From Marinomonas algicola (GTDB lineage Bacteria; Pseudomonadota; Gammaproteobacteria; Pseudomonadales; Marinomonadaceae), in NCBI RefSeq assembly GCF_014805825.1, contig NZ_CP061941.1, positions 2,480,001 through 2,544,000 of the forward strand: DNA of 64,000 bases, in the 5' to 3' direction. Under the pieces are notes generated by a model, which saw only the letters and a program-made list of their open reading frames with translations, did no database searches and was not told where the DNA came from. Made by a program: the position numbers and the translations under genes. This document shows, one piece after another, positions 30,786 to 40,906 of this stretch. The number at the start of each line of letters is the position of its first letter. Position 1 is the stretch's first letter.

Positions 30786-33419
30786 CTAAGCCAGACTTTT
30801 CGATACTACTTCAAAGACATCTTTAGACAACTCTTCCATTAAAATACGTTCGAGTTGCTGCTGCATTAGCACAGATAGAGCCGGTTTCATCTTTCTCCAA
30901 CGAGTCAAAGGTGTACATAGTCGAGACGCCAACTGCGGATTTCTCTTATTTAGTACAATAATTTGATCGGCTAAAAATGCATACCCTGAACCAGACTCAT
31001 CATGGAAAGTACTCACACTGTTGCCCAAGCCACCCAAAACGGCTCTCACTTTGTTTGGGTTTTTCAAATCAAAGGCATTATGAGACATTAATGCCTTAAT
31101 TTGTTCCAAACCATGCTCAGTCTCTTGTGCGGCTCTTAACATCAACCATTTATTAACAACTAACGCTTCATGCGACCATTGATCATAAAATTGCTCTAAC
31201 ATGGAAGTAGAATCATCATGATCTGTATTTACCGCAATGGACAGCGCGGAGAATTGATCCGTCATATTATCGGCCGAATGATACTGCGATAACACCGCTT
31301 TCTTAGCCGCTATCGAACCAGACTCATTCCAGTAAGATAAGGCGACGTTTTTCAATTGTCGTTGAGAAATTTGCTCAGCATTTGGCAAATAGTCCAACGC
31401 AATATTATTTCGCTCATAGCAATCCGCAAATTCTTGCTCTAGGGCCTTAGCAATTAATTGCTTTAGATACGTTCGCGCCTGCTTAATGGCTTGCGGATCC
31501 ACCTCATCGGATATTTCCGACAAGTAAGCCTGACTTGGTAAGTTCAAAATTAAAGAAACCATGGATTTATCTAACGACTCATCCGAAAGCAAGTGCTTAA
31601 ACCCAACTAATAACTGTGATTCAATTGATAAAGGCTCATTACGCTTAGCCTGTGTAATGAGAGCATTGAGCTCCCTAACGGCTAACTCTTGAGCCGCACT
31701 CCAACGATTAAACCCATCTTCGTCTGAAGACATTAATACCGCCAATTGCTCGACAGTGTAATCGTAAGATAATTTAACCGGAGCCGAAAACCCTCTCAAC
31801 AAAGAAGGAATAGGCGCCTCATCAACATTGAAAAACTCAAAAACTTGCTCACTCTTACTTAATGTTAAAACGTGGTTTGTTTTAGACTCGCCATCTAATT
31901 CCACTGTAAGGGCCTGTCCTTTAGTATCCAGTAAACCCACTCGAATCGGCATAAATAACGGCAGTTTTGTCGGTTGGTTCGACGTAGTTGGTGTCATTTG
32001 TGACACCGTCAGCTTGTAGGTTTTAGCGGACTTATCATAGTCACCGGTTACGGTTAACCTTGGTGTACCAGCTTGTGAATACCAACGTTTAAACTGAGAT
32101 AAATCGATACCACTGGCGTCTTGCATCGCTTGCACAAAGTCATCACACGTTACCGCGTGACCATCGTGTCGATCAAAATAGAGATCAGACCCTTTACGGA
32201 AAAGCGCTTCACCAAGTAAGGTGTGAATCATGCGAACAATTTCAGCGCCTTTTTCATAAATAGTTAGAGTATAAAAATTCGAAATTTCAATAAATGACGC
32301 CGGTCTAACTGGATGAGACATAGGGCCCGCATCTTCAGCGAACTGAGCCGTTTTCAAGAACGACACATCCTCTATGCGCTTCACAACAGGTGAATTCATA
32401 TCAGACGAAAACTGTTGGTCTCTAAATACAGTAAAGCCTTCTTTCAGGCTCAACTGAAACCAATCTCGACACGTCACTCGATTACCAGACCAGTTATGAA
32501 AATACTCATGAGCAACTACGGCTTCCACACGTTGATAGCCATCGTCTGTCGTTGTTTTAGGGCTGGCAAGTAAACAAGATGAATTGAACACATTTAACCC
32601 TTTATTTTCCATTGCGCCCATGTTGAAATCATCAACAGCCACAATCATGAAAATATCAAGGTCATACTCTCTACCGTATTTCTCTTCATCCCATTTCATT
32701 GAGCGCTTTAACGCATCCATTGAGTAATCGACTTTATCTATATTATGAGATTCCGTAAAAATCTTAAGCTCAACAGTGCGATTGCTTTGAGTAACAAAGG
32801 TATCTTCAAGTACCTCTAAATTGCCAGCGACTAAGGCAAATAAATAGGCTGGTTTTGGGAAAGGGTCATGCCAAACAGCCACCGTTTTACCGTCTTCATT
32901 AAGCTCTCTACTTATTTCATTGCCATTAGAAAGTAACACGGGGTATTTATCCGCATCGGCCATAATCGTCGTGGTAAATACGGACATCACATCAGGACGA
33001 TCTAAATAATACGTGATGTGACGAAACCCCTCTGCCTCACATTGAGTACAAAACATAGAAGAGGAACGATACAAACCTTCAAGACGCGTATTATTTTGCG
33101 GTTCAATGAGGGTTTCACACGTTAAAATAAACTGATCAGCGGTTGCTGTAATGATAATTTGATGGTTTTGTATGCGGTACTCTTCCGGTGGCAATTGATA
33201 ATCATCCATCGCCAGAGCAATCAACTTAACGTCTTCTCCACCATCTAAGATAAGCGGAGACGTCCTAAATTTTGACTCAGGATTACGTCTCATGTGTAAG
33301 CGTGATGTAACAATCGTGACGGACTCATCTAAATCAAAGGTAAGCTCCGTTTTGTCTATTAAAAACGCAGGAACTTGATAATCTTTCAAATAAATTGCCG
33401 ATGGTTGGCCGTCTTTCAT
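30786..33419 (-). CDS. pepN: Aminopeptidase N
   Basis: An 877-residue M1 metallopeptidase of the proteobacterial PepN type (E. coli PepN 870). It has the exopeptidase motif GAMENKGLN near residue 265 and the zinc motif HEYFHNWSGNRVTCRDWFQLSLKE near 300 (HEXXH with a downstream Glu), then the PepN C-terminal helical superhelix. It trims N-terminal residues from peptides in the cytoplasm. It is followed 11 bases earlier on the same strand by the DUF2797 gene and may share its transcript. Confidence 0.95.
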   Translation of the reverse strand: MKDGQPSAIYLKDYQVPAFLIDKTELTFDLDESVTIVTSRLHMRRNPESKFRTSPLILDGGEDVKLIALAMDDYQLPPEEYRIQNHQIIITATADQFILTCETLIEPQNNTRLEGLYRSSSMFCTQCEAEGFRHITYYLDRPDVMSVFTTTIMADADKYPVLLSNGNEISRELNEDGKTVAVWHDPFPKPAYLFALVAGNLEVLEDTFVTQSNRTVELKIFTESHNIDKVDYSMDALKRSMKWDEEKYGREYDLDIFMIVAVDDFNMGAMENKGLNVFNSSCLLASPKTTTDDGYQRVEAVVAHEYFHNWSGNRVTCRDWFQLSLKEGFTVFRDQQFSSDMNSPVVKRIEDVSFLKTAQFAEDAGPMSHPVRPASFIEISNFYTLTIYEKGAEIVRMIHTLLGEALFRKGSDLYFDRHDGHAVTCDDFVQAMQDASGIDLSQFKRWYSQAGTPRLTVTGDYDKSAKTYKLTVSQMTPTTSNQPTKLPLFMPIRVGLLDTKGQALTVELDGESKTNHVLTLSKSEQVFEFFNVDEAPIPSLLRGFSAPVKLSYDYTVEQLAVLMSSDEDGFNRWSAAQELAVRELNALITQAKRNEPLSIESQLLVGFKHLLSDESLDKSMVSLILNLPSQAYLSEISDEVDPQAIKQARTYLKQLIAKALEQEFADCYERNNIALDYLPNAEQISQRQLKNVALSYWNESGSIAAKKAVLSQYHSADNMTDQFSALSIAVNTDHDDSTSMLEQFYDQWSHEALVVNKWLMLRAAQETEHGLEQIKALMSHNAFDLKNPNKVRAVLGGLGNSVSTFHDESGSGYAFLADQIIVLNKRNPQLASRLCTPLTRWRKMKPALSVLMQQQLERILMEELSKDVFEVVSKSLA

Positions 33420-33430
33420 AGTTACGAGTC

Positions 33431-34255
33431 CTATACAATAAACTTTGCGTTATAACCAGTGTATTTGCGAATGTTGATCACACCTGTGTCCAACATCCAG
33501 TATTGTCCCTTGATGCCCAATAACGTCCCTTCAACTAAAGGTGTTTTTTCTGCGTTAATGCTAACAACTTTTGTTGGGTACTCGATCACAGGGTAAGTAA
33601 AAGTGTGCGTTTCATTTTGATCTGAAAGATCGATTATCGCTTGCAACCCAAATTCATTTTGTAGCGAATCTAACCCTTCATAAACCAATCCTATCAACCG
33701 TTCTTGTTCTTGCTCTAAATCCATTTCAGGTGCACGGCCTTTCAGCATGGTACGCCAGTTGGTTTTATCAGCGACAACCTCTTTAAAAAGTGTTTCGACT
33801 AAACCAGATAAGCGGCGGTTACTTACACTAAAAATGGCTCTTCCTTGGGTAGCGCCTTGGTCTATCCAGCGAGTGGGTAATTGATCACCTCGAGTAATGC
33901 CGACTTTTAATGAAGAAGAGTTGGACAAATAAACATAGTGACTTTGCATACAGTATTTTTCGGCCCACTGCGGCTCACGGCAGGTACCAAGATGATAGTG
34001 GCACTTTTCAGGGCTCATAATGCATGAGTCACAGGCGGCGAGTTTAGTAAAGCAGCGATAACAAAAACCTTGGCTAAACGATTTTTTTGTCGATTTACCG
34101 CAATGTATGCATTCAATAGCACCACTGAATTCAAGCGCTACTTTTTGTCCTATTAGCGCATTAAGAGGAACCAGCTCATCTCCTAGCTTTAAGCTGTACT
34201 CAACCTGACCCTTTATTACTTGGGCCGGCATCTTTCGTATTGATCCTTGTAGCAT
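33431..34255 (-). CDS. DUF2797 protein with zinc-binding cysteines
   Basis: A 274-residue DUF2797 protein. Cysteine pairs CIHCGK, CYRCF, CDSC and CHYHLGTC in residues ~50-115 would bind zinc. The next block HYVYLSNSSSLKVGITR with a following arginine resembles the start of a GIY-YIG nuclease fold. The biochemical role is unknown. Its ATG overlaps the stop of the DUF1315 gene (TAATG) and it sits directly upstream of pepN, so a DUF1315-DUF2797-pepN transcript is likely. Confidence 0.85.
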   Translation of the reverse strand: MLQGSIRKMPAQVIKGQVEYSLKLGDELVPLNALIGQKVALEFSGAIECIHCGKSTKKSFSQGFCYRCFTKLAACDSCIMSPEKCHYHLGTCREPQWAEKYCMQSHYVYLSNSSSLKVGITRGDQLPTRWIDQGATQGRAIFSVSNRRLSGLVETLFKEVVADKTNWRTMLKGRAPEMDLEQEQERLIGLVYEGLDSLQNEFGLQAIIDLSDQNETHTFTYPVIEYPTKVVSINAEKTPLVEGTLLGIKGQYWMLDTGVINIRKYTGYNAKFIV

Positions 34256-34536
34256 TAATGTTTTACCTGCGACACGTTATCGACCCATTTTACCGTTTCA
34301 TGCTCTAGCTCTTCCACTTTACTGTCACAACCAGTGTGAGCATTTCTATCGATAAAACCAACACGTTGCTCTTCGGTTTTGTTCGCATAGTCATAGGCAA
34401 TAATCGCCTGTAAACACAACTCAGTTTGCTCTGACGTCAAACGGACACCATTGGGCCATTTGCCTAATTCTACAGCTTGCTTTATGCGCCCATAAATCTC
34501 AGGGGTTAAGTTATCAATCATGTCGTTAAAATTCAT
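34255..34536 (-). CDS. DUF1315 (YeaC-like) protein
   Basis: A 93-residue protein starting MNFNDMIDNLTPEIYGRIKQ, with WPNG near residue 30 and LCLQAIIAYDYANKTEEQRVG, the YeaC/DUF1315 pattern. A longer ORF extends upstream to 34761 but that part overlaps glpG in another frame and has no family match, so ATG 34536 is chosen. Function is unknown. It lies between glpG and DUF2797. Confidence 0.85.
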   Translation of the reverse strand: MNFNDMIDNLTPEIYGRIKQAVELGKWPNGVRLTSEQTELCLQAIIAYDYANKTEEQRVGFIDRNAHTGCDSKVEELEHETVKWVDNVSQVKH

Positions 34537-34580
34537 TACATTATCTCTCAAGCTTTTATCATAATGATTAATAAGTACTT

Positions 34581-35453
34581 TTAGCGTATTTTTGCTATCA
34601 GACCATATACCAGTGCGCTGAGCAAACCACTTATTAATCCAACTAAATGGGCTGTATTTGCCATATTCCCAAGGCCCAAGGAGGACGGTAAATCGGTATA
34701 ACCTATACCAAGCCAAATCATAAAAAATACCATTAGGCCTGGACTTATTAAAGAGGCCCACTTTGAGTTAAGGTAAGGCATTAGCCACGCAAAACCAATA
34801 CAACCGTACACAAGTCCAGACAAACCGCCGAACAAGGGCGATTCAACTTCCCAATATTGAAAAAGGTTACTTGAAATCGCAATCACCAAAGCACCGAATA
34901 ACCACAAAAATGAGCCAATTTTTATCTCAAGTTTTCGCCCGATCTCCCATATCCACAATAGATTGAATACTAGGTGCATCATACTAAAGTGAAGAAAAGC
35001 GGGCGTGAATAAACGCCAATAAGAATGCGTATCCAACATGGAGGTTAATGACTGAGTGTAAAGCATGTTATTTTCAACAACAATTGGTGTAATAGTAAAC
35101 CAACCTAAAAAGGTATAATTACGACCAAGTTCCGTTATTAACGAAATAAAAAGGGTGATTAAAATGAGAGCGAGGGTGATTGGGTAAGATTTTATAGCAA
35201 TAAATAGCTTAGAACGATTGAATGAATTTGTTCTAGAATACGATCTATTGCCATCACCACCCATGTCTTCAGGAGAACGCCCTTCATACACAGAGATTAA
35301 ATGCTTTACATCATGAGCATGTTGCGCATCAACGACCCAAAGTTCATTTACACCTTGTTGGAATACAACTTGATGGCCTATTTTGTTCTGCCACAACATT
35401 TTGCTGAGTTTTTCAGGTGATTGACCTTCAAGAAATCGATACGCTAAAAACAT
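34581..35453 (-). CDS. glpG: Rhomboid intramembrane serine protease GlpG
   Basis: A 290-residue GlpG-type rhomboid: a cytoplasmic N-terminal domain (~1-70), then six membrane helices. The catalytic serine is S212 in FGGLSGLVYG and the catalytic histidine H269 in NTAHLVGLISG; the HFSMMHLVFN motif at 155-164 supplies the oxyanion residues. It cuts membrane proteins within the bilayer. It ends 44 bases before the DUF1315 gene. Confidence 0.93.
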   Translation of the reverse strand: MFLAYRFLEGQSPEKLSKMLWQNKIGHQVVFQQGVNELWVVDAQHAHDVKHLISVYEGRSPEDMGGDGNRSYSRTNSFNRSKLFIAIKSYPITLALILITLFISLITELGRNYTFLGWFTITPIVVENNMLYTQSLTSMLDTHSYWRLFTPAFLHFSMMHLVFNLLWIWEIGRKLEIKIGSFLWLFGALVIAISSNLFQYWEVESPLFGGLSGLVYGCIGFAWLMPYLNSKWASLISPGLMVFFMIWLGIGYTDLPSSLGLGNMANTAHLVGLISGLLSALVYGLIAKIR

Positions 35454-35503
35454 GTTTTTAGTAACCTATTATTGACAGTTAAACTGATTGGTCAAAGACA
35501 TTT

Positions 35504-36385
35504 TTATGACGAATACCCTGTTTGCCAACCTAGCTTATTTCTACACACATCATAAAAATCATGGCTTTTTGGATGAATTAAACGAATGGCACCCGCTTTA
35601 CGATTAATATGAATTTCATCTCCAGGGGCCGCCGTTATATGTAACTGACCATCACAACTAACACTTGGGTAAGTTAAATTTGATTCGCAAACTACAATTC
35701 TAATACGTGCATTAGAATCAATAACAATGGGTCTATTACTCAATGTATGAGGGTGCATAGGAACCAAAACCAACGCATCCAGTTTGGGTAGCATAATAGG
35801 GCCACCAGCGGACAGAGCATACGCCGTTGAGCCTGTTGGCGTCGCGACAATAAGCCCATCTGATTTTTGATTCATGACAAACTGATCATCAATAAAGAGA
35901 TCGAAGCGAATCATTCGGGCCGATTTGCCTGGATGTAAAACCAAATCATTTAAGGCGACACCATCCCCACTTGGGCGATTCTGACGTTTAATTTTGGCCT
36001 CGATCATAAAACGTTTTTCTTCGAAGAACTCCCCCTTAAAAATGGGGTCTAACTCTTCGGCTAACGCATGTGGAGAGATATCGGTCAAAAAACCCAACGT
36101 ACCTCGGTTAATGCCCAGAACAGGGATATCGTAATTACATATTGCTCTTGCGGCCCCTAAAAAGCTGCCGTCACCACCCACAACCATGGCTAAATCACAT
36201 TGGTTGCCTAATTGTCTTAATGGGGCCGTATCCACTTTTATGCCAGGCAACATGGAGGACAGATCTTCTTCAAGAACCGCTTCTTTACCGATATGCTGCA
36301 GATATTCTAATAATTTTTTAACGGTATCTAATACTTGGGGCTTATCTAATCTCGCGATCACCCCGACACGTTTAAAATGTCCCAT
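35504..36385 (-). CDS. nadK: NAD kinase
   Basis: From ATG 36385 the protein has 293 residues, matching E. coli NadK (292), and begins MGHFKRVGVIARL. An upstream extension to 36436 is open but unlike the family. The GGDGSFLGAAR motif (phosphate transfer) and NRGTLGFLTD follow, then SDGLIVATPTGSTAYALSAGGP for NAD binding. It phosphorylates NAD to NADP in the cytoplasm. The stretch 36386-36685 upstream contains nothing recognised. Confidence 0.95.
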   Translation of the reverse strand: MGHFKRVGVIARLDKPQVLDTVKKLLEYLQHIGKEAVLEEDLSSMLPGIKVDTAPLRQLGNQCDLAMVVGGDGSFLGAARAICNYDIPVLGINRGTLGFLTDISPHALAEELDPIFKGEFFEEKRFMIEAKIKRQNRPSGDGVALNDLVLHPGKSARMIRFDLFIDDQFVMNQKSDGLIVATPTGSTAYALSAGGPIMLPKLDALVLVPMHPHTLSNRPIVIDSNARIRIVVCESNLTYPSVSCDGQLHITAAPGDEIHINRKAGAIRLIHPKSHDFYDVCRNKLGWQTGYSS

Positions 36386-36685
36386 CTGCGCCACTCTTTT
36401 CAAATCAATTAACATCAATAGATAACACTCTCCCAAAAAAGAGTGCCATAAAAGAAGACTTTAACATGTTACGAATGTATACCGCTATGCAGTGACCTGA
36501 ATTCGCAACATTTTATATGTGAAAAGACCTTTTCTGTCAGTCGTCAACCAAGTTAAAATAATGCATAAACAAACGAATAAGCCAACGTTGTAGAAACGAG
36601 ATCACCATGATAGGTCTATTTTTCTAAGAGTGCGTTAACACGTGCCGTCATCGTATTAGAGTCACATCAAGATAAACGCGTCATA

Positions 36686-37585
36686 CTAGAGTATGGGTGG
36701 GTAACCTCTCAAACCTTGTAAGCCACCGGTATGTATTAATAATGTATTGTCCTGTGGCCATCTTCCCTCTCGCATTTCTGTGACAACACCAAATAAGACC
36801 TTTGCCGTATATACAGGATCAAATTGGATTTGAGGATTTAATTCAGAAAACTGTACGATAACGTCTTTTAGTCGCCTAGGCAGTTTGGCATAACCACCAC
36901 AATGATAATCCGCAAGAATAGACAGTCTTTTCTCATCGATAGTTTGATTAAGGCATTTCGCATCATGCATAATACTTTCTAGCAGACCTTCTCCCCCTTT
37001 AATGGCCGGAATAACATGCAATCTATCAATGTGTGCATTAGCTAAAAAACCGGCACTTGTGGTACCGGTTCCAGCACTAATCACCCAATGCGGGAAGTCA
37101 TGACCGCCTTTTTCATAAATGGATTGAGACCACTCAAAACACCCTTGTACGCCCAATGCGTTAGAACCGCCCTCAGGTATCCAATAACACTCACCCAAAT
37201 AATGCTCTATTTCAGATTTCACTTTTGAGAACATACCTTTGCGGTAATCGCTTCTCAAACTTGGCCAGAGTAATCCCCCTTGATTCACCACATCTTTAAG
37301 CGTTGGCGTTAGTTGTAATTGTAATTCACCTCTAACAACAGCAACCGCTTGCATATTATAGTCTGCGCATATATTAGCGAGCGCGTGCAAGTGGTTCGAA
37401 AAGGGACCGCCAAAACTGGCAATATGGCTAGCACCAGCTAATTTTGCCGCTTGAATATTATGTTTTAATTTATGCCACTTATTACCAGGCGCTCCTTGAT
37501 GCTCTAAATCACCACGATAAATCGTCAACTGATAACCGCGCTCTACCAGCTGAATAGGAAGGTTAATCTGTTGAAATAATGACAC
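36686..37585 (-). CDS. PLP-dependent D-cysteine desulfhydrase / ACC deaminase family protein
   Basis: A 299-residue fold-type II PLP enzyme. The internal-aldimine lysine lies in GNKWHKLKHNIQAA (residues ~34-47), followed by SFGGPFSNHLHALA, which binds the substrate carboxylate. SAGTGTTSAGF near 165 is the phosphate-binding loop. It belongs to the D-cysteine desulfhydrase/ACC deaminase group, but short members like this often have other or unknown substrates. It stands alone, divergent from ydiJ. Confidence 0.8.
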   Translation of the reverse strand: MSLFQQINLPIQLVERGYQLTIYRGDLEHQGAPGNKWHKLKHNIQAAKLAGASHIASFGGPFSNHLHALANICADYNMQAVAVVRGELQLQLTPTLKDVVNQGGLLWPSLRSDYRKGMFSKVKSEIEHYLGECYWIPEGGSNALGVQGCFEWSQSIYEKGGHDFPHWVISAGTGTTSAGFLANAHIDRLHVIPAIKGGEGLLESIMHDAKCLNQTIDEKRLSILADYHCGGYAKLPRRLKDVIVQFSELNPQIQFDPVYTAKVLFGVVTEMREGRWPQDNTLLIHTGGLQGLRGYPPIL

Positions 37586-37754
37586 TTAATAACTCTACTC
37601 TATTCGTTAAAAACGCTAACATATCATAAAGTGCACCCCCCATCTGTATATAAGTTCAGGGAAGATACAGAACCAACATATCCATACAAAAAAGATCCCT
37701 TTTAATAACGTCTTTTTGATAAAATATCGGCGCTAATTCATGCGGAGAGAGAAA

Positions 37755-40700
37755 ATGATTCCAACAATAACTGAAGTCTCGCCAGTTCAGACTCAATATC
37801 TCAAGTTTATTGAACGTCTGAAGGCTTCAGGGTTCTCAGGCGACACCAATTCTGATTATGCCAATCGCATTGTCTTATCCACTGATAACTCAATTTATCA
37901 GGTTCTGCCTCAAGGCATACTTTACCCAAGGTCAGTAGAAGACATTCAAATTTTAGTCAAACTTGCTAACCAAAAAGAGTTTCAACATATTGTCTTAAGT
38001 CCAAGAGGCGGCGGCACCGGAACAAATGGCCAGTCTCTTACAGATGGGCTAGTCGTCGATTTATCTAGACACATGAATAACATTTTAGAGATCAACGTTG
38101 AAGAAGGTTGGGCAAGGGTTCAGACGGGCGTTGTCAAAGATCAGTTAAATAAAGCGCTTAAAGAGAAAGGGTTGTTTTTTGCACCCGAACTCTCCACCAG
38201 CAATAGAGCCACCATCGGTGGCATGATCAATACCGACGCCAGTGGCCAAGGTTCGGTCATGTATGGAAAAACACGCGACCATGTTTTAGCATTAAAAACC
38301 ATTTTGCTTGATGGTACAATTTGGGATTCTGCTCCCGTTACTCAAGAGGCGTTGCAAACGCATATTCAAAGAACAGATTACGCCGGTATCATACATAAAA
38401 CAGTCGATCTTGCTTACTCAGAAAACAGACAAGCCATCGAAGACACTTTCCCAACGCTTAATCGTTGCTTAACCGGTTACGATTTAGCGCACATAAGAAA
38501 CCGTGATGGTTTATTCGATTTAAATTCCGTTCTTTGTGGCTCGGAAGGCACGCTTGGCTTTATCGTTGAAGCTAAAGTTAATCTTTTGGCAATCCCAAAA
38601 TACGCCACGTTAGTCAACATACGCTACAACAGTTTTGAGGCGTCCTTGCGCCACGCAACAGAATTACTTGAAGCCAAACCGACTTCAATAGAAACCGTTG
38701 ATTCAACAGTATTAGACTTGGCCAAGAACGATATTATTTGGGACAGTGTTGCTAATTTTTTCCCTCAAATTGAAGGCGAAGATGTTCAAGGAATCAATCT
38801 CGTTGAGTACACGGATAATGATGAAGCCACCCTCAATCAACGCGTAAAAGCCTTAACCGACACGCTCGATCTTATTGATAAGAGCACATCTAATACGCTT
38901 GGCTACACTACCGCTACAGGCCATGGTGACGTCAATAAAATTTGGCGTATGCGTAAAAAGTCAGTGGGCTTATTAGGCAATGCCTCTGGCGAAAAAAGAC
39001 CTATTCCATTTGTAGAAGACACCGCCGTTCCACCAGAAAACCTAGCCGACTTTATAATGGAATTTAGAGCCGTATTAGACAGTTACAACGTTCAATATGG
39101 TATGTTTGGTCATGTCGATGCAGGGGTATTACATGTGCGTCCAGCCATTGATCTAAAAGATGAAGCCCAAGAACCGCTGATTAGAGAAATAACCGATAAA
39201 GTCGTCGCCTTAACACAGAAGTACAATGGCTTACTTTGGGGGGAGCACGGTAAAGGTGTGCGCTCAGAATATTCACCTGCATTTTTTGGAGACCTTTACC
39301 CTATTATTCAGAAAATTAAAGCCGCATTTGATCCATACAATCAACTTAACCCCGGTAAAATTGCCACACCCTATGAACTAGGCGTGGCGCTCTTAAAAAT
39401 TGACAGTGTTCCGATACGCGGCCAATTTGATCGTCAGATTTCGACCTCTAACCGTGATCAGTTTAAAGAAAGCCTGTATTGCAACGGTAACGGCGCTTGC
39501 CATAATTTTGATCCGAATGACGCCATGTGCCCATCTTGGAAAGGCACCAGAGATAGGCGCCACACCCCAAAAGGAAGAGCGTCTTTAATCCGAGAGTGGG
39601 TTCGCGCCATGAGTGAGCAAGGTGTCAATACGGAAGATGCCTCAAAACAAGTTAGGAAAAGCCACTTTATCACCTCATTTCTCCCTAAACTTCGTAACAC
39701 CATTAACAAAAAGCGGGGGGGATACGATTTTTCACATGAAGTTCATGAATCAATGATGGGCTGCTTGGCGTGTAAGTCGTGTGTGGGCCAATGCCCAATT
39801 AAAGTCGATGTACCTGAATTTCGCTCTAAATTTCTAGAGCTTTATTATGGCCGCTATTTACGTCCAACCAAAGACTATCTCATTGGCTCTCTTGAATTTG
39901 TGATGCCAAAGCTATCGTTACTAGCGACACCTTACAATTGGATCGTGGAAGCTCAATGGTTTAACCACTTAACCAGCAAGTACATGGGACTGACTGACAC
40001 CCCAAGTCTGAGTAAAATAAATCTTAAAAAAGAAATGTCACGCCGTGGTATTCGACTGGCAACCCCAATGTCATTAGAAGCGCTCAACCCTAGAGATAGG
40101 AAGCGAGCGGTCATTGTGGTCCAAGATGCATTCACGAGTTTTTTTGAGACCGAACTGGTACTGGATACCATGGAGATGCTCAATCGACTAGGCTTCCAAG
40201 CGTTCCTTGCGCCCTATCGTCCAAATGGCAAACCATTGCATGTTCATGGTTTTTTAAAAGCCTTTAATCGTACCGCTAGCAAGAACCTGGATATGTTGCA
40301 AAACTTATCCTTTTACGGTTTGCCATTCATCGGTATCGAGCCCTCTATGACATTAGCCTATCGTTCAGAATACAGGAAAGCATTTGGTGATTCTCGTTCC
40401 ATGCCTAACATTCAATTGCTGCAAGAATGGCTCGGCCAACAACAAGAGCACTTAGAAAAGCAACAATTGTCCCTTGGCAAAGACACTTATCACTTGTTGA
40501 CTCACTGCACGGAAAAAACGAACGCCGCCGCGTCAATCAATAACTGGGTGACTGTCTTTGAAAAACTCGATTTATCTCTGATCGTTGAGACCGTCGGTTG
40601 TTGCGGCATGGCAGGAACCTATGGCCATGAATCCCAAAACAAAGCAACATCAAAGGAAATTTACAACCTTTCTTGGAAACAGAAAGTTCAAGACAATGAA

Positions 40701-40829
40701 TTAAAATCAAAACTCGTCGCTACAGGTTATTCTTGCCGTAGCCAAGTCAAGCGGATGGACAGCATTCATATACCACATCCCGCTCAAGCGTTACTAAAAC
40801 ACATACGCATCGCACAAGCGGAATCCTAA
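37755..40829 (+). CDS. ydiJ: YdiJ-type FAD/Fe-S oxidoreductase, D-2-hydroxyglutarate dehydrogenase-like
   Basis: A 1,024-residue protein from ATG 37755, chosen because GGAGAGAG lies just upstream; an in-frame ATG at 37740 is less likely. The N-terminal half is an FAD_binding_4 domain (SPRGGGTGTNGQSLTDGL; GMINTDASGQGS) with an FAD-oxidase C domain ending GEHGKGVRSEY. A 4Fe-4S segment CLACKSCVGQCPIKVDVP follows, and a CCG-type segment VGCCGMAGTYGHE lies near the end. E. coli YdiJ (1,018) is a membrane-linked D-2-hydroxyglutarate dehydrogenase. Terminator at 40837-40873. Confidence 0.9.
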   Translation: MIPTITEVSPVQTQYLKFIERLKASGFSGDTNSDYANRIVLSTDNSIYQVLPQGILYPRSVEDIQILVKLANQKEFQHIVLSPRGGGTGTNGQSLTDGLVVDLSRHMNNILEINVEEGWARVQTGVVKDQLNKALKEKGLFFAPELSTSNRATIGGMINTDASGQGSVMYGKTRDHVLALKTILLDGTIWDSAPVTQEALQTHIQRTDYAGIIHKTVDLAYSENRQAIEDTFPTLNRCLTGYDLAHIRNRDGLFDLNSVLCGSEGTLGFIVEAKVNLLAIPKYATLVNIRYNSFEASLRHATELLEAKPTSIETVDSTVLDLAKNDIIWDSVANFFPQIEGEDVQGINLVEYTDNDEATLNQRVKALTDTLDLIDKSTSNTLGYTTATGHGDVNKIWRMRKKSVGLLGNASGEKRPIPFVEDTAVPPENLADFIMEFRAVLDSYNVQYGMFGHVDAGVLHVRPAIDLKDEAQEPLIREITDKVVALTQKYNGLLWGEHGKGVRSEYSPAFFGDLYPIIQKIKAAFDPYNQLNPGKIATPYELGVALLKIDSVPIRGQFDRQISTSNRDQFKESLYCNGNGACHNFDPNDAMCPSWKGTRDRRHTPKGRASLIREWVRAMSEQGVNTEDASKQVRKSHFITSFLPKLRNTINKKRGGYDFSHEVHESMMGCLACKSCVGQCPIKVDVPEFRSKFLELYYGRYLRPTKDYLIGSLEFVMPKLSLLATPYNWIVEAQWFNHLTSKYMGLTDTPSLSKINLKKEMSRRGIRLATPMSLEALNPRDRKRAVIVVQDAFTSFFETELVLDTMEMLNRLGFQAFLAPYRPNGKPLHVHGFLKAFNRTASKNLDMLQNLSFYGLPFIGIEPSMTLAYRSEYRKAFGDSRSMPNIQLLQEWLGQQQEHLEKQQLSLGKDTYHLLTHCTEKTNAAASINNWVTVFEKLDLSLIVETVGCCGMAGTYGHESQNKATSKEIYNLSWKQKVQDNELKSKLVATGYSCRSQVKRMDSIHIPHPAQALLKHIRIAQAES

Positions 40830-40836
40830 ACACAAC

Positions 40837-40873
40837 GAATCGACCTTAAGCTGAAAGCCGTGTCGATTCTTTT
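40837..40873 (+). terminator. Terminator after ydiJ
   Basis: GAATCGAC (40837-40844) pairs with GTCGATTC (40862-40869), followed by TTTT. Confidence 0.75.
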
Positions 40874-40906
40874 ATACAATGGCCTGAAAGGCAAAAAAGA
40901 GAACCC

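Noticed and set aside
34537..34761. N-terminal extension of the DUF1315 protein
   Set aside because: The extension overlaps glpG out of frame. The family begins at MNFNDMID, and the ATG at 34536 gives the normal length.
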